Below, piece by piece: positions 1 through 5,324 of a DNA stretch of 7,025 bases. The DNA is taken from NCBI GenBank assembly GCA_019237355.1, contig JAFAHH010000780.1:1-7025 (forward strand), given 5' to 3'. The DNA comes from Acetobacteraceae bacterium. GTDB lineage: Bacteria; Pseudomonadota; Alphaproteobacteria; Acetobacterales; Acetobacteraceae. How positions within the stretch are numbered: the first letter of the stretch is position 1; each line of letters begins with the position of its first letter. The notes under the pieces are model-generated. The model saw only the letters and a list, made by a program, of their open reading frames with translations, did no database searches and was not told where the DNA came from. The position numbers were made by a program, and so were the translations under genes.

Positions 1-905
1 TCCTTTCCTGGCTCCAAGAATGCATCCAGGCCATCCCACGAGTCGCTCAGGATGGGCGCGCCGCATGCCGCCGCCTCGAATAGGCGGCCGGATGGGCACC
101 ATCCCATACGGGCCATGGCGCCGCGCGTCACGTTGAGCGTCAGACGCGAGGAGCAATAGAAGCTCGGATGCTCACCCGGCGGAAGGTGCCGTACGAAAAA
201 AATATTTTCGGTCCAGGGGAAGTCGGGTGGGTAAAGCGCCCCGGCAAGCATGAACCGCCGCGCAGGCAGGCGGCGCGCCGGCTCGATGAACAGGCGCTCG
301 AGTGCTGCCTGCCGGTCTTCGGCATAGGTGCCGATATAAGAGAGAAGGCCGGCGTACCGCGGCTGCGGTTCGGTGGGCCGATGGACGTCGGGGTCAACCG
401 AACCGTAAATCGGAACCACCCGTCTCGCGCCAAGCTTTTCACGAAGCGCGGCGATCGCGGCGCCGCCCGTGTAACTGAGCACGATGTCGAAGCCGCTTAA
501 GCCCTGTAGCGGGACGTAGTCCACGCTCCGCCCTTGGGCCAGGCGGGCAATGGTAACAGGAGTATCGAGATCGTAAAAACAGCGAGCCGCCACTCGGCTA
601 TCGAGCACGAGCGCTGTCGCCGCCAGCGCATCCGGGCAGTAGGACGTTACGATCGCCGCATCGGCCTCATTCACAGCACCGCGAGCAGAGGGTAAAATGT
701 CGTGCCAGTCGCCGTAAAGGACGAGCCGCGCGCCGCCGGGCGCCTCGGTCGTATCGCGGTGAGCTGCGTAATAAGGCACGTCGCGCTCGAAGAAAACCAC
801 GCTGTGGCCCTGTGCCTGTAGGGCTCCGATCAACCCACGCCAAAGCGCGGCGTGGCCATTCCCCCAGGTTGAACTCACGGTTAGGCCGAAGATTACAACC
901 CGCAT
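1..905 (-). CDS. CgeB-family glycosyltransferase, C-terminus cut by window edge
   Basis: The reading frame is open from an ATG at 905 to the left edge (301 codons, no stop), so the C-terminal part is missing. The start MRVVIFGLTVSSTWGNGHA (residues 1-19) matches the usual opening of CgeB-type glycosyltransferases: a Rossmann strand, then a GNGH loop and 'RGLIGALQAQGH'. Near the cut, residues 273-288 (GRLFEAAACGAPILSD) are the nucleotide-sugar binding motif of the Glyco_trans_1_2 domain, with Glu277 in the expected position. From family knowledge, these cytoplasmic GT-B enzymes transfer a sugar to an acceptor; the name comes from a Bacillus spore-coat locus and does not imply sporulation. Donor and acceptor cannot be read from the sequence. 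The ribosome site is weak (AGG shortly before the ATG). The upstream same-strand neighbour is the broken gene at 950-1229, 44 bp away. The family is confident, the specific role is not. Confidence 0.88.
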   Translation of the reverse strand, partial: MRVVIFGLTVSSTWGNGHAALWRGLIGALQAQGHSVVFFERDVPYYAAHRDTTEAPGGARLVLYGDWHDILPSARGAVNEADAAIVTSYCPDALAATALVLDSRVAARCFYDLDTPVTIARLAQGRSVDYVPLQGLSGFDIVLSYTGGAAIAALREKLGARRVVPIYGSVDPDVHRPTEPQPRYAGLLSYIGTYAEDRQAALERLFIEPARRLPARRFMLAGALYPPDFPWTENIFFVRHLPPGEHPSFYCSSRLTLNVTRGAMARMGWCPSGRLFEAAACGAPILSDSWDGLDAFLEPGK

Positions 906-949
906 GCGCCTAGTTTTGGCCGCGATTGGGAGCGGCGTCGCATTCAGGC

Positions 950-1229
950 TCAGCGAGATTCATCACGGTGCACGAAGTTGAAGAATTGGCTCATATGACC
1001 GTCCGCCGTCTTGTCCTGATGCAAAAGGCGAGCTTGCGATCTTTAAAAATTTCGAAAAATTCGTCCCATGGAATCTCTTCCAGGGATTCCTCAGGCTCGG
1101 CGAAGTCAATCCGCAATATCCCACCACCTTCCCGAGAAGGCGGCCCTTCACGCGAGTTGGCCTGCCGCCCCGGTCTTCAGCCCATTTGCGGATGAAACCG
1201 TGATCGGTCGTCGTTGTTGCCGAAGCCAT
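950..1229 (-). pseudogene. Small conserved-type hypothetical gene with two -1 frameshifts
   Basis: An ATG at 1229 has a good ribosome site (GGGGAG, 1235-1240, 5 nt away). The frame reads MASATTTTDHGFIRKWAEDR and GGRPTRVKG, then breaks near 1141-1146. The next frame continues as ILRIDFAEPEESLEEIPWDE and FFEIFKDRKLAF, then breaks at the T-run (A-run on plus) 1023-1026. A third frame gives HQDKTADGHMSQFFNFVHRD and stops at 950-952. One missing base at each break restores a single 93-residue protein. The pieces together match my memory of a family of about 90-residue alphaproteobacterial proteins (start '..TTDH..IRKWAE..GG.P..V', middle 'LRIDF..LEEI.WDEFF..F....LAFLYQDKT'), sometimes mislabelled as branching enzyme; function is unknown. 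Both missing bases fall in short homopolymers (CCC and TTTT), so either real decay or sequencing error is possible. It lies 44 bp upstream of the glycosyltransferase on the same strand. Confidence 0.75.
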
Positions 1230-1569
1230 AAATGCTCCCCGCGCCATGTCCGCCGGTAACGCTCTGACTGCCTCCAGGTTTAGCTTGATCCCTACGCTGC
1301 ACAAGGTACTCTGGCGTCGTTTGAGGTAGTCGGTAGATTAGGGAAGGAATTCGGTAAGCCGCGCTGCGGTGCGCAACTTACGTGGCCGATCACGAACCCG
1401 GGAGGATCGGATCAGTCCGCATGGCAACAATCATAGGCGCCTCACGGGGCCTAGCCATATGCAATCGGCGATGAGGAGAACCAATGCTGGGAGTTTTTCG
1501 TGCCCTATGATACTGCTGTTGTGTGTATTCCGGCCGTAGCTGGCCGGCTTCATAAGGCGAAAAAGTCGA
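1230..1569. other. Gene-free interval between broken gene and response regulator
   Basis: No convincing gene lies in these 340 bases. The interval should hold the promoter of the minus-strand broken gene and that of the plus-strand regulator, which diverge here, but I could not match either to a clear -35/-10 pair or to a GGAAC-type general-stress promoter. Two very short overlapping frames (1484-1510 and 1507-1539) sit behind a GAGGAG sequence, and an inverted repeat lies at 1530-1547; both are described separately. Confidence 0.6.
1530..1547 (+). repeat. Perfect 6-bp-arm inverted repeat upstream of response regulator
   Basis: CCGGCC, a six-base loop GTAGCT, then GGCCGG. It ends 22 bases before the regulator ATG at 1570, so it would lie in the 5' untranslated region or be an operator. 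No T-run follows, so a terminator is unlikely. Function is not demonstrable from sequence. Confidence 0.4.
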
Positions 1570-1932
1570 ATGATGGAAGGCCGGGAAGCGGCGCCTACAA
1601 TCCTCGTCGTCGATGACGATCCCGACGTCCGGTTGATCGTGGCCGAATTTCTTGAGGATTTCGGGTATAGCGTTCTGCAGGCCGCGGGTGGCGCCGAAGC
1701 CCTGGAGATGCTGGAACAGCATCCAGATCTCGGCATGATCATAACCGACGTGCGCATGCCCGATATGTCGGGGCTGGAGCTGGCCGAACGCGCAGCCGAG
1801 CGGCGGAGAGATTTGAAAATCATCCTGACCTCGGGCTATTTCCTACCGCAGACCGTTGCGCGCAGGTTCCTCCGCAAGCCCTTTAGAATGAAGGAACTTG
1901 AGGCCGCGGTTCGGGCTGAGCTGGCCGCGTAA
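1570..1932 (+). CDS. Single-domain (CheY-like) response regulator
   Basis: A 120-residue protein consisting only of a receiver domain, with no output domain. All signature residues are present: acidic cluster Asp15-Asp16-Asp17 after the first strand (TILVVDDDPD), phospho-acceptor Asp60 in ITDVRMPDMSG, Thr87 in ILTSGYF, and Lys103 in the KPF motif. It should accept a phosphate from a histidine kinase and act through protein contacts or in a phosphorelay. No kinase gene is in the window, so it is an orphan and its partner is unknown. The start could be either of two adjacent ATGs (1570 or 1573); the only ribosome-site-like sequence is AAGG at 1554-1557, rather far away, so initiation may be weak. 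It is transcribed alone, with inverted repeats downstream. Confidence 0.93.
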   Translation: MMEGREAAPTILVVDDDPDVRLIVAEFLEDFGYSVLQAAGGAEALEMLEQHPDLGMIITDVRMPDMSGLELAERAAERRRDLKIILTSGYFLPQTVARRFLRKPFRMKELEAAVRAELAA

Positions 1933-2072
1933 GCGCGCCTGTCGAGCAAATTGCGGCCGGTTGGAGCGGATCGTCGCTGACCTCCTTCGGGCAGCTCCCT
2001 GGCGCGTGTATGCGCGCCATCGTGATCTCCTGATGCGCTTAGAGCCATCTCGCTCTGTTAGTCTTGGTTGGC

Positions 2073-2122
2073 AGAGCGCGTTTGAGCCTTTCCGGCGATT
2101 TCGCCTCAAGCCATCGCGCTCT
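2073..2122. repeat. Imperfect inverted repeat, first of cluster
   Basis: Left arm AGAGCGCG followed by TTTGAG (2073-2086). The right arm is CTCAAG (2105-2110) and CGCGCTCT (2115-2122), with a 4-base bulge between its two blocks. The outer 8-bp blocks pair perfectly. The downstream end runs into CTAGAGCGG, which starts the next repeat unit. It resembles dispersed palindromes of Hyphomicrobiales intergenic regions. Confidence 0.55.
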
Positions 2123-2142
2123 AGAGCGGTTTCCACTCACGT
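2121..2142. repeat. Half-copy of CTAGAGCGGTTTCC-type dispersed repeat
   Basis: CTAGAGCGGTTTCC followed by the small hairpin CCAC-TCAC-GTGG. In complete elements as I remember them, a matching GGAAACCGCTC arm follows; here it is missing, so this looks like half an element sandwiched between the two neighbouring palindromes. Confidence 0.4.
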
Positions 2143-2154
2143 GGCTTTGTTTGC

Positions 2155-2215
2155 GAGCAGATTCACGCGATGTGGATCGCCTTCGGCGATTCCACCTAAT
2201 CGCGATCTGCTCTAG
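2155..2215. repeat. Imperfect palindrome with GAGCAGAT / GATCTGCTC arms
   Basis: The outer arms are GAGCAGATT (2155-2163) and GATCTGCTC (2204-2212), ending CTCTAG. An inner stem GTGGATCGCC / GGCGATTCCAC has one bulged base and closes on a TTC loop. The 15 bases at its right end (2201-2215, CGCGATCTGCTCTAG) recur exactly, inverted, at 4077-4091. Likely a dispersed palindromic repeat that may also stall transcription between the two converging genes. Confidence 0.65.
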
Positions 2216-2226
2216 CCGTGCCCAAC

Positions 2227-2241
2227 AGCGGAGAATCCGCT
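2227..2241 (-). terminator. Possible terminator stem of the Rap1a-like gene
   Basis: AGCGGA, loop, TCCGCT form a perfect 6-bp stem with a 3-base loop, starting 7 bases past the stop of the minus-strand gene. The base run after it on that strand is GTTGGG rather than a T-tract, so it is a weak candidate. Confidence 0.3.
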
Positions 2242-2248
2242 TGGCGGG

Positions 2249-2698
2249 TCAGCGAGATCGGCGCGCCGGGCCACTCCGCTCGGCCGGGCAAGGATAGGTA
2301 TTGATGAAGTAGCGCATGACGCCTTGGACTGCCGGCTCAGCCATGTATTGCGAATTCAAGCGTGCCCAAGACACGAAGCCATTCACCGCCTGCTCACGGG
2401 TGGTAGCAGTCTTAGGCAGGCAGACTCGGCGGGTGCGCCCGGTCGCCCGGGCCGTATCCGCCAAATGGTAGTCGATGACGCCCGACAAATAGCCGGCGCA
2501 CAACCCGATTGCACCAGCATAGCTCGGATCGGAGCTCGGCGTGCTACACAAATTGACCACGTCCTGAAGGGTTCGGATATGATAAGAGGCAGGCGGAGCT
2601 TGGCCGCCCGCCGGGGGATTCTGCGCATACGCGGCCGGGACGGCGCCGAAGAAGCCGAGGCACACGAGAGCGGGGCGGGTAAGGGCCGGCGGCCGCAT
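2249..2698 (-). CDS. Secreted Rap1a/Tai-like domain protein
   Basis: A 149-residue protein. The N-terminus (MRPPALTRPALVCLGFFGAV, then PAAYA|Q) is a signal peptide with likely cleavage after residue 25, so the mature protein is periplasmic. A Gly/Pro/Gln-rich linker follows, then the Rap1a/Tai pattern: LQDVVNLCS (44-52), LCAGYLSGVIDYH (66-78), VCLPKTATTREQAV (92-105), and FINTYPCP near the end. Four mature cysteines (51, 67, 93, 137) are placed as expected for two disulfides. Rap1a of Serratia and Tai proteins neutralise type VI secretion amidase effectors, but many alphaproteobacterial members are orphans of unknown role, and no effector or secretion gene is present here. The same-strand gene upstream (PhnA-like) ends 93 bp before it. 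The basic tail (ARRSR) is not part of the usual domain. Confidence 0.8.
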   Translation of the reverse strand: MRPPALTRPALVCLGFFGAVPAAYAQNPPAGGQAPPASYHIRTLQDVVNLCSTPSSDPSYAGAIGLCAGYLSGVIDYHLADTARATGRTRRVCLPKTATTREQAVNGFVSWARLNSQYMAEPAVQGVMRYFINTYPCPAERSGPARRSR

Positions 2699-2703
2699 CA
2701 AAT

Positions 2704-2710
2704 CTCCTCC
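2704..2710 (-). promoter_or_regulatory. Ribosome binding site fixing the Rap1a-like start
   Basis: GGAGGAG on the minus strand lies 5 nt before the ATG at 2698. A TTG directly before that ATG (2699-2701) would leave only 2 nt of spacing, so the ATG is the better start. Confidence 0.65.
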
Positions 2711-2791
2711 TTGGCGTGGGCGGGGTGCACGTTATACGCGATCCCTCGAGGTACCAACGCTCCTGAGGACAGAGAGCCGGCATGGGCTTAC

Positions 2792-3715
2792 TCAAAACCG
2801 TGCATACCGTTCAGCCCAGCGTGCCAAGAACGGCGGGGGTTGCGGTGAAGCCGTGGCGCCGCCGAGCGCTGCCGCGATCAGCCCAATCAGGCTGACCACA
2901 AAGGCGCCGAGGGTGACCCACGCCCCGGCGGAGGCACCCTGGGCCGCCGCGGACTTCGCCGTTTGCGCCGCTTGGTTCTTGATCTGGGTGAATTGGGCCT
3001 GGGCCTGGTCGAAGCGCCGGGCGGCTTCGTCCCGGCTGATATTCGCCTGGGCGGTGATGATGTCGATCATGCGCTGCTTGGCCTGGTTCGCACGATCGCC
3101 GCCGGCCGTCAGGTCCGGCAGGAGGCGCACGATTTCCCGGGTCGCGTCTTCCCGGCTCATTGTCGCCGGGGTCTGGTTCGGCGGCTGTAGGAGGGTTCGT
3201 GCCTGTTCCTGCAACGCCTCTGGGCTGAGGCCCGACGGCGAGGAGAGTTGCGGGGTGGCCGCTTTGATCTCTTGTCCCACCGCCGAGGCGGTGCTGCCGA
3301 TCACCGAAAAGGCCCCGCCGATCACGCCCCCAACCGCCGTCGTGACGAGGTAGACCGTTATCAGCAGCCCCAGCGCCCATATCACGAGGCCGTGGAGCAT
3401 CCCGTCAAATCGGCTAATGACCCCGGCCAGCCTTGCGGCGACGTAGCCACTGAAAAACAGCGCGATGATGGTGGCGCCAAGCCACCACAGCCCGGCCGCG
3501 AAGCCGAAATTGCTGGGCGCCCCGCCGGCGGCCGGGTTAACCACCCCAAGGCCAATGCCGGCGCCGAGTAGATCAAGCAGCATTTCAATCGCGAGCGCCA
3601 GAATCACACCGGCAAATATAGCCGGCCACGAGACGCGGGTCAGGCTACGAAGTCCATTGGCGGGTGCGGCGACAACCGCAGGGTTGGGAACATGGGATGG
3701 GGGCAGATCACTCAC
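2792..3715 (-). CDS. Four-helix inner-membrane protein ('PhnA-like' family)
   Basis: A 307-residue protein. Hydrophobic segments lie at about 31-59, 73-99, 108-140 and 264-286. After helix 2 comes the recognisable stretch GYVAARLAGVISRFDGMLHG (90-109), typical of alphaproteobacterial proteins annotated 'PhnA-like' or 'CAP-Gly'; I know of no functional evidence for either name and no phosphonate motif is visible. Between helices 3 and 4 is a polar region of about 120 residues, helix-forming and rich in Ala, Gln, Arg and Asp, with two similar units (MSREDATREI at 186-195, ISRDEAARRF at 226-235) that look like an internal duplication, then an AQ-rich helix. The start is a GTG, supported by a strong ribosome site; the next Met is residue 45, inside helix 1. 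It probably acts in the inner membrane; role unknown. The Rap1a-like gene follows on the same strand. Confidence 0.82.
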   Translation of the reverse strand: MSDLPPSHVPNPAVVAAPANGLRSLTRVSWPAIFAGVILALAIEMLLDLLGAGIGLGVVNPAAGGAPSNFGFAAGLWWLGATIIALFFSGYVAARLAGVISRFDGMLHGLVIWALGLLITVYLVTTAVGGVIGGAFSVIGSTASAVGQEIKAATPQLSSPSGLSPEALQEQARTLLQPPNQTPATMSREDATREIVRLLPDLTAGGDRANQAKQRMIDIITAQANISRDEAARRFDQAQAQFTQIKNQAAQTAKSAAAQGASAGAWVTLGAFVVSLIGLIAAALGGATASPQPPPFLARWAERYARF

Positions 3716-3724
3716 GTGGACAAT

Positions 3725-3731
3725 CTCCTTT
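3725..3731 (-). promoter_or_regulatory. Ribosome binding site supporting a GTG start
   Basis: AAAGGAG on the minus strand, 9 nt before the GTG at 3715. No ATG is available before the first membrane helix, so this site decides the start of the PhnA-like protein. Confidence 0.65.
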
Positions 3732-3760
3732 CAGGATGGAGCGGCGCTGCCCTCGCGCCG

Positions 3761-3779
3761 CCGAATTCATTACCGAATT
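3761..3779. repeat. Short direct repeat upstream of the PhnA-like gene
   Basis: CCGAATT occurs twice (3761-3767 and 3773-3779) with 12-bp start-to-start spacing, about 50 bp upstream of the GTG start. The spacing is close to one helical turn and could suit a regulator site, but chance is equally possible. Confidence 0.25.
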
Positions 3780-3905
3780 GGGACCCTTCACACTGGCGTG
3801 ATGGTTTGGAGCCAATGCCGACCAGAAGCTCAGGAACGCTGCCTACAAGCTCGGAATTTGTCGCTCGCCGGCAGTTCGGTGTTTTACGGCTGGTACGTGC
3901 GGCCG

Positions 3906-4004
3906 TCATTCGTAGTAGCCGCCGCCGCTCAGCAACAGCAAAATCAGGATACGCGAAACAGGCCACCGCCAGCGCAAGGCAATTTCCCGGCCGCTGTTCG
4001 CCAT
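3906..4004 (-). CDS. Putative 32-residue membrane peptide
   Basis: A short frame from an ATG at 4004 to a TGA at 3906-3908, preceded by GAAGGA (4011-4016) with 6-nt spacing, one of the better ribosome sites in the window. The product has a basic N-terminal half (MANSGREIALRWRWPVSR), a hydrophobic run ILILLLL (residues 19-25), and a glycine-tyrosine end SGGGYYE. Small hydrophobic proteins with 'LLLL..GGGYYG' stretches are common in Hyphomicrobiales, often longer with a second helix; this one may be a short form or a copy truncated by the TGA, since no recognisable second helix is read beyond it. It sits 190 bp upstream of the PhnA-like gene and 120 bp downstream of the LpxO-type gene, same strand. 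No function is assigned. Confidence 0.45.
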   Translation of the reverse strand: MANSGREIALRWRWPVSRILILLLLSGGGYYE

Positions 4005-4054
4005 AAACGCTCCTTCGGGAGAAGAGTTTGGGGGGAGCCGGCTATGTGACCGGC

Positions 4055-4067
4055 CAGGAATTTCCTG
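4055..4067. repeat. Short palindrome upstream of the small peptide gene
   Basis: CAGGAA-T-TTCCTG, perfect 6-bp arms around a single base, about 50 bp upstream of the small peptide ATG. It could be an operator. No T-run follows on either strand. Confidence 0.3.
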
Positions 4068-4076
4068 AGCGCGATG

Positions 4077-4091
4077 CTAGAGCAGATCGCG
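4077..4091. repeat. Inverted copy of the 15-bp repeat arm found at 2201-2215
   Basis: CTAGAGCAGATCGCG is the exact reverse complement of 2201-2215. Here only one arm is recognisable; what follows is CTTCC with a distant GGAAG (to about 4113) and a second CTAG at 4119-4122. It lies just past the 3' end of the LpxO-type gene and may serve in transcript end formation. Confidence 0.55.
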
Positions 4092-4124
4092 CTTCCATGA
4101 TTGCATACGCGGAAGGCCCCTAGA

Positions 4125-5069
4125 TCAGTGCCAAAAGCCGGGGAGGAGAATCAACGCCACGACTATAGCAACGAACGCGTATTTGGCGGCATAATAAGCC
4201 TTGCGATTCCATTGCTTCATTCGCTTGCCGAGCAGCCGAACTTGGTAGATCGCCCCGAAGGCCCGGTTAGCCAATCCAAGCCGCTCGCCTTCGATATTGG
4301 CCGACGCCGTGGCCTTAACCAGGTGATGGATCACGAACCGGTTCAGGGCCGTCATCACTCGGGTGCGGAGGGGCCGCTCAACATCGCAGAACAAAATCAA
4401 GCGGTTAGTGTCCGCCGTATTCTCAGCATGATGGATGTATGTTTCATCAAAAATCGTCGCTTCGCCATCGCGCCAGCCGCGACGGATACCATCCACTTCG
4501 ATGTAGCAGGCCTCGGTATTGGGCGTGGCGAGGCCGAGATGATATCGCACCGAGCCGGCGAAGGGATCACGATGGCGCACCAGACGCCCGCCGGGCGGAA
4601 GCAGCGCGAACATGGCGCCATGCACGCTCGGCACCTCCCGGAGGAGCGCAACGGTTTTTGGGCAAAGCTGCTCGGCCGAGGGCAACGCGTCGTCGTACCA
4701 TTTCAGGTAGAAACGCTTCCACCCAGTGCGGAAGAAGGAGTTGAAGCCGAAATCGGTGTAGCCCGCCGCGGCGCGGACCATCCCCTCGTCCATAAGACGC
4801 AAGCCTTCATCACGAATCATTTCCCAGTTCTCGGTCAGCTTGCGGAGCTCCGGGAAGGCGCCGGGATCCAAGAACGGCCGGGCCGGAATCCGGGAAAAGA
4901 GGTAAACGAGCGCGTTATAGGGTGCGAGGAACGTGGAGTGATCCGTAAGCTGGCGGGTGAAGCGATGCCGCACATTGCCCCGGAAGTGCACGAAGGCGGC
5001 CGAGGCCAAGAACAGGCCGAACACGATAAACTGCGGCTTCAGCAGAAGCAGGGCTGGGTTCATGCTCAT
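4125..5069 (-). CDS. lpxO: LpxO-like lipid A hydroxylase / aspartyl-asparaginyl beta-hydroxylase family
   Basis: A 314-residue protein, close to the usual LpxO length (about 300). A hydrophobic N-terminal segment (about 6-27) and a C-terminal one (about 295-311) flank an Asp/Asn beta-hydroxylase domain (about 80-235). The iron site is visible: His166 and Asp168 in RLVRHRDPFAGSVRYHLGL, and His213 in DETYIHHAENTADTNR, with Arg223 ten residues later for 2-oxoglutarate; the family's main ligands are the two histidines. In Salmonella, LpxO is an Fe(II)/2-oxoglutarate dioxygenase that 2-hydroxylates a secondary acyl chain of lipid A at the inner membrane. The two membrane anchors favour a lipid substrate over a protein one, but the exact substrate here is inferred. 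The start ATG at 5069 lacks a clear ribosome site; an in-frame ATG at 5063 is possible. A longer open frame on the opposite strand is a shadow. Confidence 0.85.
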   Translation of the reverse strand: MSMNPALLLLKPQFIVFGLFLASAAFVHFRGNVRHRFTRQLTDHSTFLAPYNALVYLFSRIPARPFLDPGAFPELRKLTENWEMIRDEGLRLMDEGMVRAAAGYTDFGFNSFFRTGWKRFYLKWYDDALPSAEQLCPKTVALLREVPSVHGAMFALLPPGGRLVRHRDPFAGSVRYHLGLATPNTEACYIEVDGIRRGWRDGEATIFDETYIHHAENTADTNRLILFCDVERPLRTRVMTALNRFVIHHLVKATASANIEGERLGLANRAFGAIYQVRLLGKRMKQWNRKAYYAAKYAFVAIVVALILLPGFWH

Positions 5070-5324
5070 GGCGCCGCAACCTAAAGGATTTGCCCGGCGC
5101 GCCGCAATTGCCGCCTATGCAATGCTGCGGGGCAGCGGAGAACGTAGTTGTACATGCCGCAGACGCTATCTCGAGAACATCTGAGATGCTATTCGGACAC
5201 TTGGAGGTCACCTGTTCGGCGAAAATCCGCTCGCACCCAGCCGCCTTCAGATCGCGCTGGGCGAGAGTTGTCTTGCTCAGCCCCGCTGTCGCGTGAGATT
5301 TTGCGCCGATTGAAGGATTGCCGC
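5070..5324. other. Divergent intergenic region of the lpxO-like gene and the 507-residue exported protein
   Basis: These 255 bases must contain the 5' signals of both divergent genes. I found no convincing -35/-10 pair. Two adjacent short palindromes, TCTCGAGA (5169-5176) and CATCT-G-AGATG (5178-5188), lie mid-region and could be operator sites. The part nearer the plus-strand gene carries a decayed recombinase fragment, listed separately. Confidence 0.5.
5203..5280 (-). pseudogene. Remnant of a serine recombinase (resolvase) N-terminal domain
   Basis: On the minus strand one frame reads LSKTTLAQRDLKAAGCERIF followed by AEQVTS. This matches the segment after the catalytic-serine motif in resolvase/invertase N-terminal domains (pattern 'VST..Q.L..QRDALKAAGCERIFE...S'). 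The expected start (GYARVS with the catalytic serine) is not seen upstream, and downstream the frame loses the 'GD.L.VWRLDRLGRS' stretch; only a faint DVLEIAS continues. No helix-turn-helix domain remains. It is therefore a fragment of at most about 26 recognisable residues, a scar of an old mobile element or plasmid gene between the two divergent genes. Recognition is by eye only; chance similarity is possible but the match is long for chance. Confidence 0.5.

Larger units (their letters stand above)
1933..2248. other. Gene-free repeat-rich interval
   Basis: These 316 bases lie between the 3' ends of the response regulator and the Rap1a-like gene, which converge here. Open frames crossing the interval show no recognisable protein features. 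The content is instead a run of imperfect palindromes (2073-2122, 2121-2142, 2155-2215) and a small stem at 2227-2241 beside the Rap1a-like stop. These could end transcription from both sides, although none has a classic T-tract. Confidence 0.65.

Noticed and set aside
963..1304. 113-codon minus-strand frame taken as one intact gene
   Set aside because: Only its residues 26 to about 55 match the small-protein family; the rest is the wrong frame after the first deletion, and the upstream 25 residues lie before the ribosome site.
2324..2848. 174-codon plus-strand frame over the Rap1a-like gene
   Set aside because: Translation is low-complexity Arg/Ala/Gly-rich with no motif; the opposite strand has a signal peptide and a conserved cysteine pattern.
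2811..3380. 189-codon minus-strand frame inside the PhnA-like gene
   Set aside because: Out-of-frame overlap with a convincing membrane protein; Gly/Arg/Pro-rich translation typical of GC-rich shadows.
4101..5084. 327-codon plus-strand open frame opposite the lpxO-like gene, longer than the gene itself
   Set aside because: It is antisense to a protein with intact iron-binding motifs and two membrane anchors; its own translation has no hydrophobic core, domain motif or ribosome site. A high-GC shadow frame.
5148..5324. N-terminal extension of the exported protein to the ATG at 5148
   Set aside because: It would bury the signal peptide 60 residues inside the protein, lacks a ribosome site, and crosses the recombinase remnant.
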